From positions 76,738,385 to 76,802,384 of the forward strand of contig CM044315.1 in NCBI GenBank assembly GCA_024291935.2: a DNA stretch of 64,000 bases, in the 5' to 3' direction. The translations under genes and the position numbers were made by a program. The stretch comes from Okapia johnstoni. Taxonomy: Eukaryota > Chordata > Mammalia > Artiodactyla > Giraffidae. Below the pieces are notes generated by a model. It saw nothing but the letters and a program-made list of their open reading frames with translations. It was not told the origin of the DNA and did no database searches. This document shows positions 44,060 to 55,855 of the stretch, piece by piece. How positions within the stretch are numbered: position 1 is the stretch's first letter; each line of letters starts with the position of its first letter.

Positions 44060-44258
44060 GAGAAAGAGTCATGTCCAGTTCTTTTGTGACTCCATGGACT
44101 GTAACCCGCCAAGCTCCTCTGTCTGTGGGATTTCCTGGGCAACAATTCTGGAGTGGGTTGCCATTTCCTTCTTCAAGAGATCTTCCCAAACCAGGGATGG
44201 AACTCACGTCTCCTGCATTGCAGGTGGATTCTTTACCACTGAGCCACCTGGGAAGCCC
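44060..44258 (-). repeat. Bov-A SINE
   Basis: Antisense copy: 'gagtcatgtccagttctttt', 'gtgactccatggactgtaac', 'ttctggagtgggttgccatt', 'gtctcctgcattgcaggtgg' and the head 'gagccacctgggaagccc'. Moderately diverged. Confidence 0.93.
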
Positions 44259-44309
44259 AATGATCACAAGTATGTCTGCTATTTTAATTCCATGTGCCAC
44301 AATTTCTTT

Positions 44310-44505
44310 ATCTTAAAATGGTGGTAAGAATAGCACCCATCTCATAAGGTTGTTAAGGAAATTAAAGGAATTAAACAAAAAGTGTGGTATGTACATTATC
44401 TCTAACTTTCACAGCAACCTTGCAAGAAAGATGTCCCCATTTTACAGATGAGGAAATGCCCTGGAGAGATCCAGGCACCTGCCCAAGGTCACTGAGTGAG
44501 TAGGA
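44310..44505. repeat. MIR SINE remnants
   Basis: 'atctcataaggttgttaagg' at 44338 is antisense MIR-like. 'ccattttacagatgaggaaa' and 'cctgcccaaggtcactgagt' at 44435-44500 are sense MIR. Two old fragments in opposite orientation seem to abut. Confidence 0.65.
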
Positions 44506-44784
44506 GTTTGTCCTACTTCTACAGTAGGATTAATGTCTCCTCCCTGCATCCCTAACTGTGATGAGGATGTCAGTGGGGTGTGTACCGGAAGGGGTCTATT
44601 AGAGCCGAAGATAGCTGAGGTGATGTCTGCATGTTGTACTTTGCCTGAGCAGTAGCCTTGTTCTGGGATCATAGATCCCCAGAGCAGAGAGATTTTATCC
44701 CAGGGCAAGCCCACAGGTGTGTGGGGGGCAGGAAGAGCATAGCAGGTGGGTCAGGCCTAGGGTCAAGCAGGATCTCCCCCGAGG

Positions 44785-45123
44785 AGTGTGTGTATCTGAC
44801 TGTGTGTGTGTATGTGACTGTGTATGACTGTGTATGTGAGAGACAGTATGAATGTGTGTCTGACTGTGTGTTTGTGTGTGTGTGACAGTGAGTATGAATG
44901 TGTGTATGATTGTGTTTAACTGTGTGTGTGTGATTGTGTGTGTGTTGTGACCATATGTGTGAGACTGTGACAGTGAGTGTGTGTATAGTTAAGTGTGACT
45001 GTGTGTGTGTGTCTGTGTCTATGCCTGGGGACCTGTGTACATCTAGGGGTGTGTCTACGGGAGAATTTGTGCAGGATCTTTTGGTGTGTTATGGAGTATG
45101 TATTTGAGTGGGAATGTACACAT

Positions 45124-45170
<47 letters not shown>

Positions 45171-45172
45171 CG
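44785..45172 (+). repeat. Compound (GT)n-rich tract
   Basis: About 390 bp of GT-rich purine-pyrimidine alternation: scattered 'gactgtgtgtg' units at 44785-45050, a non-GT gap around 45050-45120, then about 20 uninterrupted GT units at 45129-45168. ORFs in it are pure repeat translations. Confidence 0.93.
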
Positions 45173-46194
45173 CATGAGCATGTCTCTGTGTGAAGGTCTG
45201 AGAGAGACCAGATTGCCCCGCACGGGGGTTGGGCAATGAGGTTAATGACATTTTCTGGTAGGCTGAGAGTTAATCGGTGGCACCTCTCTGTTCCACCCTC
45301 TGTAGAATGTCTTCTTCCTCAAATGTCTGCTTTTGGATGAGATGCTGACAGCCTGGAGGGTGTACAGACTGAGTGCCTGGGTTGGGGGGTCTGTAGTTCA
45401 TGCTGGCCCAGAGGAGACAGGTTCTCGAGGTGGACGTCTACATGGAGGAGGCGGATTGCATGCACACGGGGTGTTTGCTGCCTCAAACCTCTGCAGCCTT
45501 TCCCAGGTAACAGAGCACAGACTGGTTCTGGGGGCCAGCAGGCTGGACTGAGATGGTGGGCAGGGTCTGGTTCAGTGTGAAAAGCACTTTCTAGAAGTTG
45601 TAGTGGCCTGGGGTGGGGTGCAGCTGCTCAGGATCCCCCAGTCTACCCCAGAGGCATGGTACCCACCCCATTCACCCCACCTCGTGCCTGCCAGGCAGTG
45701 ACACTGCAAGGATCTCCGAGCCAGGGAGACAGGCGGGGTCCTTCCAGTTCTGAGAGTCAGAGCCGTGGTTCCTGCTCCCAGAGCTGAGTCCTGTGCTGAA
45801 TCAGGTTCCCACGGGTCCCGCACGACTCCTCCAACAACCCTGGGCTTTCTTCTATCCCTTTCCAGAGGAGGACAGGGATGATGACTCAGAGAGGTGACCT
45901 TATTTGCCATAACTCAAACCCAGAGCCTCCTCCTCTGCCAGCCTCTTGAGGCTCCACAGCACAGCCTCACACAGAAAAGCACTTGCCGGAAGCCGACGGA
46001 CTCCCTTACTGCCTGCGATTAGCAATTAGCACCGTCATGTGAAAGGGTTGCCCTGGATCCTCTCACACACTGACCCCTGTCAGCTGAGGAGAAGAACCTA
46101 GGCTCATCAGGGGACTTCCTGCAGGAGAAGAGGAGGGATGGGGAAGGGATGCCATACGAGGCCCTACAAACATCTGGAGCATGGAAAGAACACG
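45173..46194. other. Unique sequence, nothing recognised
   Basis: An old MIR-like trace ('gacagggatgatgactcaga') near 45870. No exon. Confidence 0.4.
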
Positions 46195-46375
46195 CCCTGT
46201 GTGACCTTGACAAGGTGTTCAACCTCCCTGAGCCTTAGTTTTGTTGTTTTTTCAAACTGAAATATTCATTATTCTAGGATTGAGAAGAAACTTGAGATTT
46301 TATAAAGTGTGTACATGTATAAATTTCTCAGCACCTGATAAATGGTATCCATTGACTGTTGTTATTCTCATGCCA
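46195..46375 (-). repeat. MIR SINE fragment
   Basis: 'cctgtgtgaccttgacaagg', 'tgttcaacctccctgagcct' and 'tagttttgttgttttttcaa' match antisense MIR. The remainder is eroded ('gcacctgataaatggtatcc'). Confidence 0.65.
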
Positions 46376-48140
46376 GGAGGGAGGGCAGGATGGCTGGAAG
46401 CAAGGTGGGATCCACTGCTGCTGGCCTTGCCAAGGGCTTCTGGTCCTCCTTTCTTGCACAGGCCTTTCCTGGTGCCCTGGTGAGCTTGTAGTGGGCCAGG
46501 CCCTCACTGGTTGACCAGGGAGTAGAAGGATCCACCAGCACATCCTGAGGTCTCCTACACTGTGTGACCTTGGACAGACCCCTCTGAGCAGTTGGGTGTG
46601 ATGGTATATAAGCCCCACCTTCCCTTCTCCCTGGCATTGGCACCCTGCTGCTGAAGGGATGGAGGCTTAGGGCACTGGACTTGCAATGGAGGTCCCGGGA
46701 ATGGTCACTGGTATTAAAAAGCCACCAGGTTTATTCATTTATTCACATGCCAAACATTTACTGAGTGTTTTACCTTCTAGTGGGAGGAAATGTGATGAGT
46801 GAGTGACTAGCATCATGTGTTAGAAAGTGGCAAATGGGGAAAACGATAGTGCCTATGAAGCGATGATGCGGGGGAGGGGGGCGGTTAACCACACAGAGGT
46901 TGGGGTCAGCATGGACCTCACAGAGAAAAGGAGGCCTAATGGAGAAGGCATCAGTCCCTGGTGTTCCTTCCTGGGTATTTCCAGGGCCCTTGGCTCTTTT
47001 CTGCAAGATTTTGCCCCAGTGTCTCCTGGCTGCTTTCTGGAGAATAGCAGCTATGTCCGGTTCCATCTGTGCTTCTTCAGAGCCCAGCCAGGGCTCAGCC
47101 CACATGGGTGTTCAGAATCCTGTACCTACAGGATTGATCCACACAAGTCTGGAGCAGCAGCCTTGAACCTAGGGTCTGAGGGGCTTCTTGCCCTTGTTTC
47201 CCTAAGTAGGAGATCCTTCCTGGTACCACCCACCCTCAGAGGGAATATCAGCCCAACTGGCCCCAGACCCTACTCAGACACAGCCAGGGGCGACAGACCT
47301 TGCTGTGTTCATTGCCCTGCGCCGCGTCCATGCCAGGCCTAGAATTTCGTCTGCTGCCAAATTCCAGGGCTGGAAATAATGAGGCAAATTGTCCCTCACC
47401 GCTGATTGACTTTCAAGTTGCTCTGCTAAACTGGGTGCAGTTGAAGTTTTAGCAAGTCTCCCAGGGACCTCAGGCGGCTTCGGTTTCAACCTTGTAAAGA
47501 ACTGTTAAGATCCAATCAAAATAAATAAAATCAGATCCAGGAAAGCGATGTGTTTGTGACTGCAGACGAAACACTCAGGATATTCATGCCGAAGCCCAGC
47601 AACCCGCTTTTCGCTGGGATTCCTTACCCCAGACTGGCATGGACCCATGATGTCACTAACTTGTGCTCTTAGAGGCTTGAGGCTGTCTTGGGCCTCCTGC
47701 CCCTGTGCGACAAGAGAGGAAAGTGCAGGCCAGCGTGCACACAGACACCATGACTCCATGAATCCGTGACCCGGCTGCCTCAGGGGAGACCCCAGCCCTG
47801 AGTGACTGCAGGACATTTACTGGCCTGCCATGTGCCTAGCCCTACAGCAGTGTGAAGGGCACGGGGAAACACAGGCCCCAGCAACACACAGTAACTACAG
47901 AATCAGTAATACCAAGTCGTGAGTTGCCAACACCATAAAACACAAGTGAACTGCTGAGGTTGTAGGGCTTCAGGGCCACAGAGGGACAAGTAGGTCGTGT
48001 GATCTCGAGCACTGAGAATCACCAAGCAGGATAGCCCAAAGGAGCCCCTTCCAAATGCTCTCAGCCCACCGCTTGCTCCTCTAGACACGCTGGTGAAGCA
48101 AATAATGACCAGGACATGGTTGAAGAAAGACATGCTCTCT
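46376..48140. other. Mostly unique sequence
   Basis: Near 46720-46960 an old-repeat trace ('tttattcatttattcacatg', 'ccaaacatttactgagtgtt'). A 171-codon ORF at 46827-47342 has no coding signature. The candidate regulatory patch at 47335-47480 is listed separately. Confidence 0.4.
47335..47480. promoter_or_regulatory. Candidate conserved non-coding element
   Basis: 'gcctagaatttcgtctgctg', 'aaataatgaggcaaattgtc', 'gctgattgactttcaagttg' and 'gaagttttagcaagtctccc' in sequence with no repeat match. The TGATTGAC core is PBX/HOX-like. Inference only. Confidence 0.22.
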
Positions 48141-48330
48141 TGAGACTTCTGTGGTGGTCCAGTGGCTAAAACTCCATGCTCCTAATGCAGGGAATCCAGG
48201 TTCGATCCCTGGTCAGGAAACTTAGATCCCACATGCCATAACTGTGAGTTCTCGTGCCACAGTTAAAAGATCCCACATGCCGCAACCAAGACCCAGAGCA
48301 GACAAATAAAACAAAATACTCAAAAAGAAG
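48141..48330 (+). repeat. CHR-type SINE
   Basis: 'gagacttctgtggtggtcca', 'gtggctaaaactccatgctc', 'ggttcgatccctggtcagga', 'cccacatgccgcaaccaaga' and an A-rich end. Flanks 'gaaagacatgctctc' and 'gaaacgctctc' may be a decayed target-site duplication. Confidence 0.88.
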
Positions 48331-49384
48331 GAGAAACGCTCTCCTCATCTTCCCTTTGAGGAGGCAGCTTCCTGTTCAGCCAACCATCCCCTCACTGGTT
48401 CCCCTTGACCTTAATGATATACTCTGTCAGTGCTTCAGCTGGAATTTTTTATCAGACCCTGAAAGAAAAATCAAAAATATTTGAGAGAAAAATCCTACAT
48501 AATGCCAAGAGCCACCTCCCAGTTCTGAGGTTCAGAGGAACCAGCAGGGAAGCCATCACCAGGCTTTTTTGTAGGTAGACATGAGCCACGAGAGCTTAGC
48601 ACAGGCTCCCCTATTAGGGATGGAGAAGCAAGTCCCCCAGTGTTACATATTTTCTGACGCTGTAAATGGGAGAACAAAGATCTTTTCTCTCTCATATTTT
48701 TGTTCAATTATGTTTGTGGGGGAACCTGATCCCCTTCAAAGAGGGGCTGGGAAGCTGGGGGGAAGCCTCCCAGGCTTACTGACCGCCCAGGCCTGTTCCT
48801 AATGCTGGAGCCTGGGTGCGGCAGAGGGAGAGGGTGGTGAGGCGCCCTCTTCATGTCCAGTAAAGGGATTGGAACCTCATCTCCAGAACAGATGCCAGTC
48901 TCAGAAGCAGGTTGGCTCCTCCAGCAGGAGGCAAAGCTTTCAGGAGGCAGACATCAGGACTGTAGAAGGAATGCCCTTTCCATGGTCCACATCTCGGCCC
49001 TGCGATAGCCTTGCCTGCAGGCAGAGACAAGCCCCTGCACAGACAAGCCTAGACCTGCAACGTGTCCCCGGGAAGATGTGGCAGGCGCCTGGAGTGAACG
49101 GACTTTGAAAAAAAACCCGGCAGCTGAGAAGCCCTGGACTGCACAATTTCTGAGGCCCCTCAGAAAACCCTGAGGCTCTGGTCCACATTTGGGCTTTTGC
49201 CCAGCTCTAGCTCCCTGTCTGCATTCTCTGCATGCTCCATCTTTTTTAGAAAAGTATACTTACTGTGTGTTTTTTTTTCTAGACAAACTTTTATTATTTA
49301 TTCCTAATTTTATTGGATTGTGACTAGACATAGAAACCTGTAAAATATCAACTTTTGAACAATCAATAGGATTTTCTTTCTTTC
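48331..49384. other. Unique sequence, nothing recognised
   Basis: No exon or named repeat. From 49240 the sequence becomes T-rich and AT-rich ('tttattatttattcctaatt'), leading into the L1 piece. Confidence 0.4.
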
Positions 49385-49545
49385 TTTTTTTTTTTAGTAA
49401 TTTTTATTGGAGTATAGTTGCTTTACAATGTTGGGTTAGTTTCTGCTATACAGCAAAGTGAATCAGCTATGTGTTTACATATATCCCCTCTCTCCTGAGT
49501 CATATTCCCATTTAGGTCACTACAGAGCATTCACACTTACTGGTT
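49385..49545 (+). repeat. L1-type fragment of artiodactyl genomes
   Basis: 'tttttattggagtatagttg', 'ctttacaatgttgggttagt', 'ttctgctatacagcaaagtg' and 'aatcagctatgtgtttacat' form a phrase very common in artiodactyl genomes that I associate with L1 3' sequence. Subfamily and orientation are uncertain. It is preceded by a poly-T tract. Confidence 0.55.
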
Positions 49546-49784
49546 TTGAACACTACTCTCCCCAGTCAGGAGCCAGGAGGCAGGGCAGATGTGGCCTCTG
49601 AAGGCTATTCCTGGAGATCTTTCCAACAGTGGGCATTCCAGTCTGTCATTCCATCCTTCCCTTTAATGGGGTGGCTGCCAGTAGCAGGCCCCAGACTAGG
49701 TATGAGGATGTGAAGATGAGCATAGTAGACATGGTCCCCACCCCTGTGATGTCTCCACAGCAGTAGGTAGAGGATTGACCCGTG
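49546..49784. other. Unique sequence
   Basis: Nothing recognised. Confidence 0.4.
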
Positions 49785-49975
49785 GCTAAAATGCCAGACT
49801 GTCTTGATTCATCCATTGCTTTCTGGTTGTATGACCTCAGGCAAATCACTTAGCAACTCTGCCTCCTTTACATCATCTATAAAATGTGATAAAAATGGTA
49901 ACTACTTCAGAGGGTTGTTGGGAGCTTAAATGAAAGAGCTTTGTACAGTGTCAGGCATTGAACAAATGGTTAATC
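49785..49975 (-). repeat. MIR SINE
   Basis: Antisense MIR of good length: 'ttctggttgtatgacctcag', 'gcaaatcacttagcaactct', 'tacatcatctataaaatgtg' and 'cttcagagggttgttgggag'. Confidence 0.85.
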
Positions 49976-49992
49976 AAAGGAAGTCAAAATTA

Positions 49993-50205
49993 TGCTTCCC
50001 TGCTGGCTCAGATGGTAAAGAATCTGCTTGTAATGCAGGAGACCTGGATTTGATCCCTGCTTTGGGAAGATCCCTTGGAGAAAGGACTGTCAACCCATTC
50101 CAGTATTCTTGCCTGGAGAATCTCATGGACAGGGAAGCCTGGCAGGCTACAGTCCATGGGGTAGCAGAGTAAGACATGACTGAGTGACTAACACTTTCAC
50201 TTTCA
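49993..50205 (+). repeat. Bov-tA/Bov-A SINE
   Basis: 'atgcttccctgctggctcag', 'gcaggagacctggatttgat', 'cccattccagtattcttgcc', 'gactgagtgactaacacttt'. Complete or nearly so. Confidence 0.95.
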
Positions 50206-52225
50206 AGCAGACACTAAATGATTATATATGTCAATATATGAAGGCAGACTATTATGAGCATACTGAAGAAAGATGCTGGGTATAGCAGAGACTTGAATGG
50301 GGACCCTGAACTGATCTGGGCATCAGGGAAGATGTTTTCAGGAGGTGATGCTTAAACCACTATCGGAAATATAAATAGGAGTTAATGGGGCAAAAAAGAG
50401 AGCAGTGATGGGAAAGGCACATATGACAGAAGGATCAGCATGTGCAAAGGGGCCGAGGTGGGAACAAAAGAACACATTCAAATAAAACCTGTCAAGGCAG
50501 CATGCTGAAAACACAGAGCAAGGAGGGCAGGAAGCGTGGTAAATCTGAGGCCGGCAGGGCCCGCCAAGCAGAGCTGAGAGGTGTGTTGAATGAGTCCATG
50601 GTTATGCCTCGAGCAGAGCAGAGCCATGAGGATTTAAGCCCAGGAGTGCCCTGGCCTCAGCCTAAGATGACCATGGAGAATGATTGATGGGGCCCCTTGG
50701 TGTCAGCGAAGAGCAGAACTAAATCACATTTATTTGAGTCTTCCTGGGTCTCCTGCACAGCACCTGGCCTAGATGAGATGTTTGTTGTTTGATACATGTG
50801 CGAACGTTAAGTCTGTGGTTAGGGCTCTTAATGGTGTGGATAGTACACAGGACAGTCCATGCTCCTGTCCTGAATCTCTCAGCTGTCTATCTATCACTGT
50901 CTCCATCTCTTTCACACACACGTGCACACACATATCCTTACAGAACCCCGCAGACTCTTAGAGCCCCAGACCCTGCAAGGCAGAAAGAAACTCTGGTCCT
51001 TTGCTGCCCTTCTCAATTGCAGAAGCACGCAAAAAGAGAAGACAAAGGCTGGAGTTGAAGGGATGCCTTCTTAGAGGTGGTAAGCTTCCAGATGGGGCAG
51101 GAAGGATGTGAGTGTGGACAAGTGGAGGCCAGCAAGGACCCCTGCCCCTGATCTGGCAGGGCCCTGGCAACAGGTCCAGGCTAGGCAGTGTAATATGCCA
51201 GCCTGGGCCTGGGGCTCCAAGAGAAGGTTACAGGTAAGGAACTGAGAGGCTAAGCACCCCTCCTCTGCCCATGGTGGACTAGCCCTTTACCTAGCACTTC
51301 CCTGTTCCCATCAGCTCACACTCGGCCTGCCCTCCCAAGTCTGACCTGCGCAGAAGGAGGCCTTGGACAGCCCTGAGTATTTCCTGTCTGCAGGGTAAGC
51401 AGATCTCTGCTCCTCTAGAGTATGTCTGACTTCTCTGTATTCTTTTCCCAGGACCCAAGGCTTGGATTTCAGCTTCACATTCTTTTGCCTGGCTCTAAAA
51501 AACATTTTCCTTTTCTGTGGTGGGGAGAAGGCAAGGATAAGGGGGCATAGGAGACCCGAGCTGCCCAAGTAAAGCCTCATTCCTGTCTTAGTTTTCATCC
51601 TCCTGATTGCTGTGTGGCCTTGGGCACCTTCCTGCCCTCTCTGGGCCACAACGTCCTCTTTTGACAATGAGATCCCACGGAGGAGCTAAAGACCCTCCCT
51701 CACCTGACATTCTCTTGGTAGAGCCACAGTCTCCCGCTCTCCCGTCTTGCTGCCAAGAAGTGTCCCCTGTGACTAAACTGGCGAAAAGCGGGAGAATTTG
51801 GGACTGTATTTTAGTTTTGTCCTTGAGGCCAAGTTCTATGCAGCTGTCACCTTTGATGTACTCTAGCAAGATTGTTAAACCCCTGGGCCGTCAAGGCCGC
51901 AGGTCCCATGCCAGTCCCATACTGTCTACTTTCCTTCTTGCAATTCTGAGCCTGCTCCTCTTCATCCAACTGCTTTCCCAAGTGTGACTAAGGCTTCCTG
52001 AAATGGAAGAGAAGGTAAGGACCTGGCCCCAAATTTGGCATAGGGGAGAGGTACCAGTGGTAAGCAAGGGGAGAGACTCCAGGCCCTAAGTTGTAGGCTT
52101 CTAGATCATCCAAGCCAGGAAGGCATTGGAATTCTAGCCTGCCTTCACTTCCTCAGTTCATCCCCAAAGCCCCCCAGCCCAGGTAGGGCCTTCTCACCTC
52201 TCCCAGCCCGAAGAGGTCTAAGACT
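50206..52225. other. Unassigned ancient repeat then unique sequence
   Basis: At about 50290-50650 the text ('ggaagatgttttcaggaggt', 'cagcatgtgcaaaggggccg') belongs to a common old mammalian repeat that I cannot name. The remainder has no exon or repeat I can defend. Overlapping ORFs of 118-126 codons at 51311-51987 look random. Confidence 0.45.
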
Positions 52226-52229
52226 GTCT

Positions 52230-52760
52230 CCTGCCTGTGGCCTGGGCTCCTTGGATCCTTTCTCAGTGAAGCAGCCAGAGGGCAGCTTCTAAATTAAAAG
52301 TCTGAATGGTTGTTCCCTGCTTTATAATTTCCAGGGCTTCCTGTGGTCCTTCAGATAAAGTCTGAGTTCCAGATCTCCTTTGCATGGACTTATTGGCCGA
52401 TGGACTATTGACACTGCCTGGAATTCCTCTTCTTTCTCCTCTGTGTGGCAGATGTGTGCTCCTACCACGAAGCTCCTCCTCTCTGAGTCCTGTGTGCAGT
52501 CCTCCCCCAGCTGGATGAGCCCCACCACCACCCCCCCCACCTTCCAGCTGGGCTCCCACAGCACTGTGTCCATCCCTGTGCCCAGCTTCACGAGTGACAT
52601 TAGGGTTGCAAGCCTTCCTTGGGTACCTCCAGCCTTACTCTACCCCACCCTTGACCCTGAGCTCCTTGAGGATAGAAATGGTGCTGATATTGTTCCATGG
52701 CCCCAGTACCAGGCCTGGTACAAATCCATAGTGATCATTGAGGGGAGAATAGGAATCAGT
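52230..52760 (+). repeat. L2 LINE 3' region
   Basis: Sense L2: 'agagggcagcttctaaatta'-type start, 'ccagggcttcctgtggtcct', 'gataaagtctgagttccaga', 'tgagctccttgaggatagaa' and 'cagtaccaggcctggtac'. A 145-codon ORF (52380-52817) lies within it. Confidence 0.7.
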
Positions 52761-52894
52761 CCATGTACGTTGGCTCCTTCCTTCCCCCTGCACCCAGAGC
52801 CACCCCACCACTGCTAAGGGAACAGAAGCTTCTTAAAATGCCCTAAAGAACAGTAATGTTTTCCAAGGTTTTTAGGGTGCTAGCTCCCTAGGCA

Positions 52895-53050
52895 GGGAGA
52901 ACAAATATTATTCTCCCTACTTGGCAGATGGGTCAGCTGAGACCTGGAGAGGAGAAGGGTCTAGCCCATGTTCTTACGGTAGTACACCACCCAAAGAATG
53001 GCAACTTCACACAGCCTGTATTCACCAGGACCCAGATTTGAGTCAGAGGG
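52895..53050 (+). repeat. MIR SINE fragment
   Basis: 'aaatattattctccctactt', 'ggcagatgggtcagctgaga' and 'cctggagaggagaagggtct' fit the sense MIR 3' half. Confidence 0.65.
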
Positions 53051-53744
53051 TCAGAGCCCTGCCCCTTCTGCTGCTCTGTGTGGTTGGTCTCTGAACACTT
53101 GTAGCCTGTGACTTAGCAGAGAAACGATTTCACTCATCAGCACCGAGTGCTTACGGAGCCAGCCCCCCACCTCCCACACCCCAGACCACCTGGAACTGCC
53201 CACCCCTAACCCGTCCTCCCTGGCCGCTGCCCAGGCCCAAGGCAGAACAGAGGTCCCCTCCCTGCTGGCTGGCCCCCGAGGCTCCCCCTCTCCTCCTTGC
53301 AAATTGGTAATTGCTGTGTGGTCAGACCAGAAGGAATTAGACAAGCCCTCTAGGAATTTCATACTGATTTTGCAAATGAAAATGGAGACTTGCCTTTTGA
53401 AGTCTAGGCAGCTGTGTCAGCAGGCAGGTCTGAGACAGCAGGAAAAATAAAAATGACATGCTGCCAACCAATGGATGCAGCTGCTTCACAATAATGATGA
53501 TGATGGTGGTAACCATGGCCACCGCCAACTGATTGCCTGCCGCATAGACCGTTGTCCCTGAGTGTCTCAATCTGCTCATCTGTGGTTCCCCACCCATTTT
53601 TTTCCTCCACAGGTGACCAGCCCACTGTCTGAACATCCATCAGGGAAGGGCTGGGTGGAGCGCAGAGCCCTTGGCCTGAGACTAAAGGCTTTTCACCACT
53701 GGGTCCCCTCCTGGCCTAACTCTTGACACATCTTAAAACATGTC
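53051..53744. other. Unique sequence with a short (ATG)n patch
   Basis: No exon. 'aataatgatgatgatggtgg' at about 53490-53510 is a short trinucleotide patch. Confidence 0.4.
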
Positions 53745-53985
53745 ATGCATTTCCTAGCCCCTCTACCTTGAATACACTTTTCTCCAAACTCTACTTATCC
53801 TGGACAGTCCAGCTTAAAGCCTGATTCCTTCACCAACTCCCAGGGTGCATCACAAACCCTCTCTGAGACCCAAAGGTCCCTGTTTTTCCTTTTTATCACT
53901 AACTTATCCCTGGGTTTTATAATTGCCTGTTTCTCTGTCCAACTCTTCCACCACCTTGAAGTTCCTCAAAGGTTTATAACTGAAA
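53745..53985 (+). repeat. L2 LINE fragment
   Basis: 'tacttatcctggacagtcca', 'cttaaagcctgattccttca', 'ccaactcccagggtgcatca' and 'ccaccttgaagttcctcaaa' fit sense L2 3' text, well diverged. Confidence 0.6.
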
Positions 53986-54189
53986 ATAGGCAGGCCTAAA
54001 GCATCCTGATACATTTTTATTTTTTCCCTCCAATCGTGGTGTGTATTCAACTTAGGAGATCTGAAGTAATTACTGGGGAGCAAATATAGTCCATGACAGA
54101 CAGTCGATGCTGGGGTCAGGGAGTGCTAAGCCTAGGCACAGCTGAGGCTGGGGTCACTGGGGTCATGTAACCCTAACAATGGGGTTGCA

Positions 54190-54310
54190 TGTGATGTTAC
54201 ATACTTCTCTGCACCTTGGTCTGTAAAATGGAGTCAATAATGTTGGCCTCACAAGACTGTTACAAAGAATAAATGAACTTTCTTATGCCAAGTGCCTAGA
54301 ACCATAGACA
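54190..54310 (-). repeat. MIR SINE fragment
   Basis: 'ctgcaccttggtctgtaaaa', 'tggagtcaataatgttggcc' and 'ttacaaagaataaatgaact' match antisense MIR. Confidence 0.7.
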
Positions 54311-55394
54311 GTTTAAATCATAAGACAGTGGGGTGTCACTGTCCTAAAATGTTGGGCTCATAGAACATGGCAGGCAGAGCTGGCTACTCCCACACCCTCG
54401 CGTTTCAGAGGGAAACCCTGTGACCAGAAAGTGGGCCAACGCCTAGTCTGGGTTCAGAGCCTGCAGCAACAGAATCTAGGTCTTCAGCCTCCCTTGGGCT
54501 TACTTGTGCCTAAAACCGAAAACCAAGGGACCTCTCTGCCATCCACCAGAGCAGACTCCCATACAAACTCCCTTCCTGAAGACCCCAAGCCTCCGGGCCT
54601 GTCCCCACCGCCCACCCCAGCCTGATCCCCAGCCTAGGGTTGAGGACAGGGTATGTATGAGGAGGGGAGGGAGGAGCGTGCTCAGCACTTCCGCTTTAGG
54701 AAGAAGACAGCCGCCTTCATCTTCAGCCTCATCTCCTTGCTTCACGCCGTGTCCCCAGATTCCACGCAGCTACCTCTACTCAGCCTCTCCGAGACTTTCC
54801 ATTCCCCTCAGAGAAAGCCAGAGGCCTTCAGGGTCCACAGATCCCACAGGATGTGTTCCCCACCTTTCTGCCCATGTCCTGGGAATCCCCTTCGCTTCTC
54901 CAGATCAACCCTCTGCTCTGCATGTGCTGAGCCTGGAGCTGACACAATATCACTTGGCCTCTCTTATCCTGGTTTCAGTAAGAAGCACAGGCAGAGGATG
55001 AACTGGCAGGAGGGGAAGAAAGTTGGGATATTTCTTGCCGCCACCCACTTCCTCCTTCCTACCAGCCACCATGGTCCAGACTATGGAACAGCAGCTGTCG
55101 TCCTCTTCGATGCCTGTGGCTCTGGCTGGTTTCGGGTCTCTGACCCCTCCTTTCCCATTAAGGCTCAGGGGCAGGAAAAACTTCCCATTGCTGCTGCTCC
55201 TCGTCGCACCACCATCCCCTGTCCACACCTCTGTGGATATTCCCATCATCCAATGCTCTTCAGTTACCCAATCAGTTGAACTTACTTCAATGGAGCTCAC
55301 TTCACTGGCAGTGCACCATCTGTTTGCTGTTGGGTCTCTGCCTGAGACAGATCTCATCGACTAGCTCCCCCTTGACCACTCCTGTCCAGCCATG
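54311..55394. other. Unique sequence with overlapping chance ORFs
   Basis: Two long + strand ORFs (165 and 208 codons) overlap in different frames across 54504-55279, with a 135-codon ORF opposite. None shows a recognisable domain, splice borders or biased third positions. The DNA is stop-poor and not demonstrably coding. Confidence 0.45.
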
Positions 55395-55855
55395 CTGGCC
55401 TCTTCCTGTTCCTCACACCCATCAGTCTCATTTCTGCCTCAGGGCCTTTGCACTTGTTCTTCCCTCTGCCCAGAAAACCCTTCCATCTCTCAGATACTCC
55501 CATGACCTAATAGTCCCCTCATCTCCTTCAGACCTCTTCTCAAGTGTCACTTCTCATTGTGCCTTTCCTGAACATCTCATGTAAAATGTCATCCCCCAAC
55601 ACACACACACACACTCTTCCTATCTTCCTTGCCTTATTTTCTTGTTAGCTACATTCACTCCCTAACGTAGATATTTTACTAGTTGTTTTTGTTTATTGTC
55701 AGCTTCCTACTACTCGAATGAAAGTTCCATTAGGACAAGGATCTCTATTTGTTTTGTTTACTGTTGTCCCTCCAGGGTGTGGAACAGCATCTGCTACTTC
55801 AGTGCGCAATAAGTATTTACTCAATGAATGTTTGAGTGGGTCCTTTTTGCAGGTA
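55395..55855 (+). repeat. L2 LINE 3' end, near complete terminus
   Basis: The best L2 in the window: 'tcagggcctttgcacttgtt', 'cttccctctgcccagaaaac', 'cgaatgaaagttccattagg', 'tgttgtccctccagggtgtg' and the terminal 'actcaatgaatgtttgagtg'. An (AC)n run lies at about 55598-55614. Confidence 0.85.

Noticed and set aside
54504..55279. Overlapping 165- and 208-codon + strand ORFs
   Set aside because: Two frames are open over the same DNA, an ORF also lies on the opposite strand, and no splice borders, coding bias or recognisable domain were seen.
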